64,000 nucleotides of DNA from DASVTU01 sp036387415 (GTDB lineage Bacteria; Acidobacteriota; Blastocatellia; Pyrinomonadales; Pyrinomonadaceae). The position numbers and the translations under genes were made by a program. Shown here piece by piece: positions 60,009-64,000 of the stretch (the first letter of the stretch is position 1; each line of letters starts with the position of its first letter). Location: positions 868,001-932,000 of the forward strand of contig DASVTU010000039.1 in the NCBI GenBank assembly GCA_036387415.1. The letters run 5' to 3'. Below the pieces are notes generated by a model, which was given only the letters and a program-made list of their open reading frames with translations, was not told where the DNA came from and ran no database searches.

Positions 60009-61646
60009 ATGTCGGATCAAGAATCAACGTCAACCGTATGGTATCGTTCGTGGCCGGGGTTGTTGGCCTCGTCGGTCTTGTTGCCTCCGCTCGGTCTGGT
60101 GTTGCTCTGGACGCGCCGCGACACAAAATTGCACCTCAAGGCTCTGGCGTCGCTGGTACTCGTCCTGCTTGGCGCAGTCTATTTTTACCTGTTCTTCGGC
60201 GCGAGCAGGCAGATTAACGCCAAGTCGCACTACGACGCGCTCGAACAACATCGCGCGCAACAGAGTCAGACCGCGCCGCCCGCCGAACTGTTGCAGGCTT
60301 CCGCCACCTCCACTGAAACGGCTGCCGCAAACCCCGATGGGCAACCACAGCAAGTTCAAGTGGCCGACGCCGCACAGTCGCCGCAGAACGCGACCGCCGC
60401 GAACGTCGCCGCCGCACCAAACTCTCAACAGCCTTCCGGTCAACCCGTCGTCGCGCAGAGCAAATCGCAAGCGCCCGCCACCGGACGCCGCAACTACTGG
60501 ACGAGTTTTCGCGGCCCGCGCCACGACGGTCATTACGATGAGCAGGCGGTGAAAACGAATTGGGGTTCTGCCGGATTGCCGCTCTTGTGGCGCCAACCGA
60601 TTGGCGGCGGCTTCGCGTCGTTCTCCGTGGCCGACGGCATCGCCTACACTATCGAACAGCGTCGCGGCGAGGAGGTCGTCACGGCTTACCACGTCGAGAC
60701 GGGACGCGAACTTTGGAAGCATGGCTGGAATGCTTCGTTCACCGATTCGACGGGCGACGGGCCGCGCGCCACGCCCACTTGGGACGACGGCAAAATTTAT
60801 GCGCTCGGCGCTCTCGGCGAACTGCGCTGCCTCGACGCTAAGACCGGAAAACTCATCTGGAACCGCAACATCCTGACTGACAACGGCGCGGAACTTCCTT
60901 CGTGGGCGTTGGCCGCCTCGCCGCTCATCGTTGACGACAAGGTGGTAGTGATAGCGGGCGGCAACGCGGGCAAATCCGTCGTCGCCTACAACAAGCGGAC
61001 GGGCGCGCCGCTCTGGAAGGCTCTCAACGACGATGCATCCTACACGACTCCGATGCTCGTCACCTTAGCGGGTCGCCGTCAGGTGCTCGCCGTCACAGCA
61101 CGCCGCGCCGCCGGAATCGCTCCCGAAGACGGCACCGTTTTGTGGGATTACCCGTGGCAGAATGGTTCGGGCATCAACGTCTCGCAGCCCATCGTCGTCA
61201 ATCAAAATCGCTTCTTCATCTCCGCCGGATATGGTAAGGGCGCGGCGCTCGTCGAAGTCAGCGGCTCAGGCAAGTCGTACGCGGCACGCGGCATCTGGGA
61301 AAACGGTTCGATGAAGAATAAGTTTAATAGCTCGGTCTTGCACGAAGGCCACGTCTACGGGTTAGACGAAGGCATTCTGACCGCCGTCGATGTGGCGACG
61401 GGCGAGCGCAAGTGGAAGGGCGGTCGCTACGGCTACGGTCAAGTGCTGCTCGCCAGCGGTCATCTCATCATCACGACCGACACGGGCGAAGTCGTACTCG
61501 TCCGCGCCACGCCCGACAAGCACACCGAAGTCGCACGCTTCTCTGCCCTCGAAGGCAAGACATGGAACACACCCGCCATCGCGGGCGGTCGCCTACTCGT
61601 CCGCAACTCGACGCAGATGGCTTGCTACAAGATTAGTGAGCAGTAA
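60009..61646 (+). CDS. PQQ-type beta-propeller protein 5 with N-terminal membrane segments
   Basis: 545 residues. Two hydrophobic helices (WPGLLASSVLLPPLGLVLLW, LKALASLVLVLLGAVYFYLFF) at about residues 15-65 replace a signal peptide and anchor the protein. A Gln/Ala/Pro-rich linker (66-155) follows, then the propeller: WTSFRGPRHDGHYDEQAVK, blades such as GIAYTIEQRRGEEVVTAYHV, DGKIYALGALGELRCLD and KLIWNRNILTDNGAEL. It is the most divergent at the WPQWRGP position (WTSFRGP). Ribosome binding site ACAGGAG. Confidence 0.85.
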   Translation: MSDQESTSTVWYRSWPGLLASSVLLPPLGLVLLWTRRDTKLHLKALASLVLVLLGAVYFYLFFGASRQINAKSHYDALEQHRAQQSQTAPPAELLQASATSTETAAANPDGQPQQVQVADAAQSPQNATAANVAAAPNSQQPSGQPVVAQSKSQAPATGRRNYWTSFRGPRHDGHYDEQAVKTNWGSAGLPLLWRQPIGGGFASFSVADGIAYTIEQRRGEEVVTAYHVETGRELWKHGWNASFTDSTGDGPRATPTWDDGKIYALGALGELRCLDAKTGKLIWNRNILTDNGAELPSWALAASPLIVDDKVVVIAGGNAGKSVVAYNKRTGAPLWKALNDDASYTTPMLVTLAGRRQVLAVTARRAAGIAPEDGTVLWDYPWQNGSGINVSQPIVVNQNRFFISAGYGKGAALVEVSGSGKSYAARGIWENGSMKNKFNSSVLHEGHVYGLDEGILTAVDVATGERKWKGGRYGYGQVLLASGHLIITTDTGEVVLVRATPDKHTEVARFSALEGKTWNTPAIAGGRLLVRNSTQMACYKISEQ

Positions 61647-61792
61647 GCGGTAAGCAGTGGGCAGCAAAACCGCGTTCGCTTTGTTCTCCGACTAAGCAGC
61701 GATGGCAAAACGCTCGCAGGGAAACATTCAAACGTTTGAATGTTTCCCTGCGAGCGTTTTTTACTGCTTACTGCTCACTGCTTACTCAAGGA
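61634..61792. repeat. Period-7 inverted repeat element (AGCAGTA family) with nested palindrome
   Basis: Left arm 61634-61664 GAGCAGTAAGCGGTAAGCAG, right arm 61762-61792 TACTGCTTACTGCTCACTGC. The loop contains a 54-bp perfect palindrome listed separately. Between convergent genes. Confidence 0.85.
61707..61760. terminator. 54-bp perfect palindrome, bidirectional terminator candidate
   Basis: Left arm 61707-61733 and right arm 61734-61760 are exact reverse complements with no loop (27 bp each), beginning AAAACGCTCGCAGG and ending CCTGCGAGCGTTTT. A-runs and T-runs lie at the two ends, suiting intrinsic termination in both directions between convergent propeller genes 5 and 6. Confidence 0.85.
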
Positions 61793-63274
61793 GAGCGAAG
61801 CGAGTGTGGTTTCGTCTTTGACGAGGATGCGGTCTGCGAGGACGACGGGATGCGCCCACGTCGGACTTGTCGCCACGGTGTACTGTGCGACGGGCGCGTA
61901 CTCTTTGGCGTTGGCGGGCAAGATGATGAGGTTAGCGTCGTTGGTCAAAAGTAGGAGCGTGCCGGAGAGGTTGAGGATGGCGGCGTTCTCGCCCATGCGA
62001 CCACCGCTCTGCCAGAGCGTCTTGCCCGTCGCGGCGTCGAGGCAAAAGAATTGTCCCTTCTTGCGCGCAGATAATCCGAACAGAAGATTGCCCTGTAGCA
62101 CGGGCGAATTCATGTAGAGCATGTGCTCGCCATTTCGCCACACCTCCTCGACGGCGAAACCATTCGCTCGCCTAACGGGTCGAATCGCCATCATGCCCGC
62201 ACTTTCGAGCGAAAAGATAATCGAATCCTGATAAACGACGGCGGTGACGCAGTTGGTGTCGTAGCCTGTTTTGGCGGCGAGTTTCCACAACAACTTTCCT
62301 GTCGCGGCGGAGACGCCGACGAACTCTTTCTGCGTAAACGTAACGACTTGTCGCTCGCCTGCGAGCGTGGCGATGATGGGCGACGAGTATGCGGGGCCGT
62401 CGGCGTCGTATGCCCATTTGACGGCTCCGGTCTCGGCGTCGAACGCCGTGAGCGCGCCCTTGTCGTGTCCGCCGACGTGCGCGATTAAAAGATTTCGCTC
62501 GACCACGGGCGACATCGAAGTGCCGTAGAGCGGCGACGTGGAGGGAAACTGTTTGGAGAAATCTTTGCGCCAGATGAGGCGTCCGTTGCGCGCGTCGTGC
62601 GCGGAGAGGATGCCCGTGATGCCGAGCGTGAAGACACGTCGGCCGCTCACGACGGGCGTCGATTTCGGCCCCTTGCCATGACCCGTCGCCGCCGGATTCA
62701 TTTCGTATGCGACTCGCTGCGAAGAACGCCACAGTTCTTTTCCCGTCGCCGCATCGAGCGCCAGCAACGTCTCATCCTCGCCCTGTCGCGCGAAGATGTA
62801 AGCCTTGCCGTCAACGACGACGGGCGACGCATGACCCGTGCCGACCGTCACTTTCCATTCCTCCTTCAAAGCCTTCGGCCACGCGCGCGGCGCAGCGACT
62901 CCTACGATGTTGCCGTCGCGGTTCGGGCCGCGCCATTGCGGCCACACGCCGCCTGACGTTGACGCGGCAGCAACCGTCTGTGTCTTCTCGTCGTTCTCCT
63001 CGCGCGAAGGTTCCGCTACGGCGTTTGCGCCCGCCGTCGCGCCTTCGGCGGTTGTGGACGGCTGTGTGGACGACGCGGGCAGCGAACCGTCGGCGGTCGC
63101 GGAGGACGACGCGGCGGCAGATGAAGCGACGGATGAAGGCGCGGCGACGTTCGCGGTCGATGCGGTGGAGGCGGCAGCGTCGGGCGTCTGGTTCCCTTGC
63201 GCGGCGCACGATGCTGCGCCGAGCGCGAGGGCGACGATTAAGACGAGGACGGATGCTTCTCTAGTCTTTTTCAT
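61775..63274 (-). CDS. PQQ-type beta-propeller lipoprotein 6
   Basis: 499 residues from the ATG at 63274 (GAGGAA just upstream); a longer frame is rejected. Start MKKTREASVLVLIVALALGAASC is a probable lipoprotein signal with Cys23. An Ala/Ser/Thr-rich linker of about 90 residues follows, then WPQWRGPNRDGNIVGVAAP and propeller blades: AYIFARQGEDETLLALDAATG, RRVFTLGITGILSAHDARNG, LFGLSARKKGQFFCLDAATG and LLLLTNDANLIILP. Shares the WPQWRGP N-terminal segment with propellers 3 and 4. Part of the six-member cluster. Confidence 0.86.
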   Translation of the reverse strand: MKKTREASVLVLIVALALGAASCAAQGNQTPDAAASTASTANVAAPSSVASSAAASSSATADGSLPASSTQPSTTAEGATAGANAVAEPSREENDEKTQTVAAASTSGGVWPQWRGPNRDGNIVGVAAPRAWPKALKEEWKVTVGTGHASPVVVDGKAYIFARQGEDETLLALDAATGKELWRSSQRVAYEMNPAATGHGKGPKSTPVVSGRRVFTLGITGILSAHDARNGRLIWRKDFSKQFPSTSPLYGTSMSPVVERNLLIAHVGGHDKGALTAFDAETGAVKWAYDADGPAYSSPIIATLAGERQVVTFTQKEFVGVSAATGKLLWKLAAKTGYDTNCVTAVVYQDSIIFSLESAGMMAIRPVRRANGFAVEEVWRNGEHMLYMNSPVLQGNLLFGLSARKKGQFFCLDAATGKTLWQSGGRMGENAAILNLSGTLLLLTNDANLIILPANAKEYAPVAQYTVATSPTWAHPVVLADRILVKDETTLASLSLSKQ

Positions 63275-63351
63275 AACTTCCTCAATCTTTCGGACGGCCA
63301 CAGTTGTTTCTCGAATCCACAGCCGTCCAGACATCAGTCTCTCCTTCATCG

Positions 63352-64000
63352 TCAAAACATCAGCTTCGCGCCGAACTGGATGTGGCGCGGTTCGCGCGCC
63401 GACGTGATGCGACCGAAGGTTGGCGAGCCGAGAAAATTGTCGGGCAGGTTGAAGTTCGGATGGTTGAAGAGATTGAAGAATTCGGCGCGCAGTTGCAGAA
63501 GGATACGCTCGGAGAAGTTGGTGTTTTTGACGAGCGAGGCGTTGACGTTCTGATAGCCGGGGCCTTCGAGGATGTTGCGACCGGCGTTGCCAAACGTGCC
63601 GGGCGCGGAGAAGACGAAGGCCGATGTGTCGAACCATTGTTCGGGAGTCCGGCGGTCGAGCGCGGGATTGCCGACGACGTTGGGGCGGTCGTTGGCACCG
63701 AATCCGAGCGACGAACGGCCTGTGCCGCTGTTGTCGATTTCGGAAAGGAGCGCGACGGTGAAGGGGCGTCCGGTCTGCACGGTGACGATGCCGAAGGTTT
63801 GCCAGCCGCTCATGAGCGACGTGAGCCAGCCCCGATTCGACAACATGGCGCGGCCTTTGCCGAACGGCAAATCGTAGGCGTAGCTGACGGAGAGACGATG
63901 GCGCACATCGAAGTTGGAGCGCCCGCGCTCGGCTCTAAGGTCGTAGCTGTTCTGCGGAAAGTTGGGGTCGCCCGCGCTGGTGAAAAAGTTTGAGGCGTCG
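63352..64000 (-). CDS. Oar-like TonB-dependent receptor, C-terminal part (5' end outside window)
   Basis: Open through the right edge, so N-terminal signal, carboxypeptidase-regulatory-like and plug domains are missing. Seen: SNFDVRHRLSVSYAYDLPFGKG, GWQTFGIVTVQTGRPFTV, RTPEQWFDTSAFVFSAPGTFGNAGRNILEGPG and RAEFFNLFNHPNFNLPDNFLGSPTFGRITSAREPRHIQFGAKLMF (last residue Phe). This block is the hallmark of acidobacterial Oar-type outer-membrane beta barrels. Substrate unknown. About 216 residues visible. Upstream of propeller 6, 77 nt between, same strand. Confidence 0.9.
   Translation of the reverse strand, partial: DASNFFTSAGDPNFPQNSYDLRAERGRSNFDVRHRLSVSYAYDLPFGKGRAMLSNRGWLTSLMSGWQTFGIVTVQTGRPFTVALLSEIDNSGTGRSSLGFGANDRPNVVGNPALDRRTPEQWFDTSAFVFSAPGTFGNAGRNILEGPGYQNVNASLVKNTNFSERILLQLRAEFFNLFNHPNFNLPDNFLGSPTFGRITSAREPRHIQFGAKLMF

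Overview
The window is GC-rich, gene-dense bacterial chromosome, most plausibly from the phylum Acidobacteriota, perhaps class Blastocatellia. The class is inference from gene content: an Oar-like TonB-dependent receptor C-terminus at the right edge, six secreted PQQ-type propeller proteins of the WPQWRGP kind, and DUF692/MNIO genes. No tRNA, rRNA, CRISPR array, insertion sequence or phage gene was seen.

Layout. 1-4.9 kb: end of an M20 peptidase, era, prmA and rsmE (ribosome biogenesis), a TPR protein and a small hypothetical. 5-11 kb: secreted subtilisin-like protease, FGGY (gluconate-type) kinase with transketolase, and a membrane protein with a histone-H1-like tail. 11-20.3 kb: lipid kinase, quinone oxidoreductase, C4 zinc-ribbon coiled-coil protein, topoisomerase IB, then aroA-aroK-rtcB, where rtcB carries a complete HNH intein placed exactly before its catalytic cysteine. 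20.5-31 kb: anti-sigma kinase, STAS antagonist, DUF2062 protein, secreted TPR and PDZ proteins, methyltransferase, GT39-like transferase, GNAT, an HTH-like protein and an SGNH protein. 31.4-33.7 kb: three genes that look like a compact RiPP-type cluster: a Lys/Gly-rich peptide ending in a Cys-x-x-Cys block, a DUF692/MNIO oxidase and a coupled partner protein, with a 13-bp perfect hairpin between peptide and enzyme genes. 33.7-41.2 kb: MBL hydrolase, a beta-oxidation set (HAD/ECH fusion, thiolase, acyl-CoA dehydrogenase) behind a FadR-like palindrome, and a flavin reductase. 41.6-50.9 kb: DoxX, an overlapping MFS/TIGR02587/TIGR02588 trio, Tag glycosylase, DUF488, CYTH, an aconitase-family enzyme with its swivel domain in front, a Pro/Ala-rich zinc-binding protein and a Nudix hydrolase. 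51-64 kb: pyrE, six PQQ-propeller genes with an iron-type alcohol dehydrogenase among them, and the receptor fragment.

The most pervasive unexplained structure is a set of about 23 inverted-repeat elements of roughly 70-190 bp, mostly between genes. Each is built from a degenerate word repeated with a period near 7 (8 or more in a few), then a loop, then the reverse complement of that word array. The word differs between loci but falls into a few families (AGCAGTA, GAGGTCA, GGTCAAT, GGCAAAA, CAGTAGC, GTGAATC). In every clear case the arm read first is purine-rich and the second pyrimidine-rich. Several arms run into coding sequence, including signal-peptide regions of two propeller proteins. 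They recall the heptanucleotide STRR repeats of cyanobacteria but are organised as hairpins.

Starts were chosen by ribosome binding site, family N-terminus and overlap with the preceding gene; where an upstream non-ATG codon was also open this is said. All functions are by reading motifs; no database search was run.
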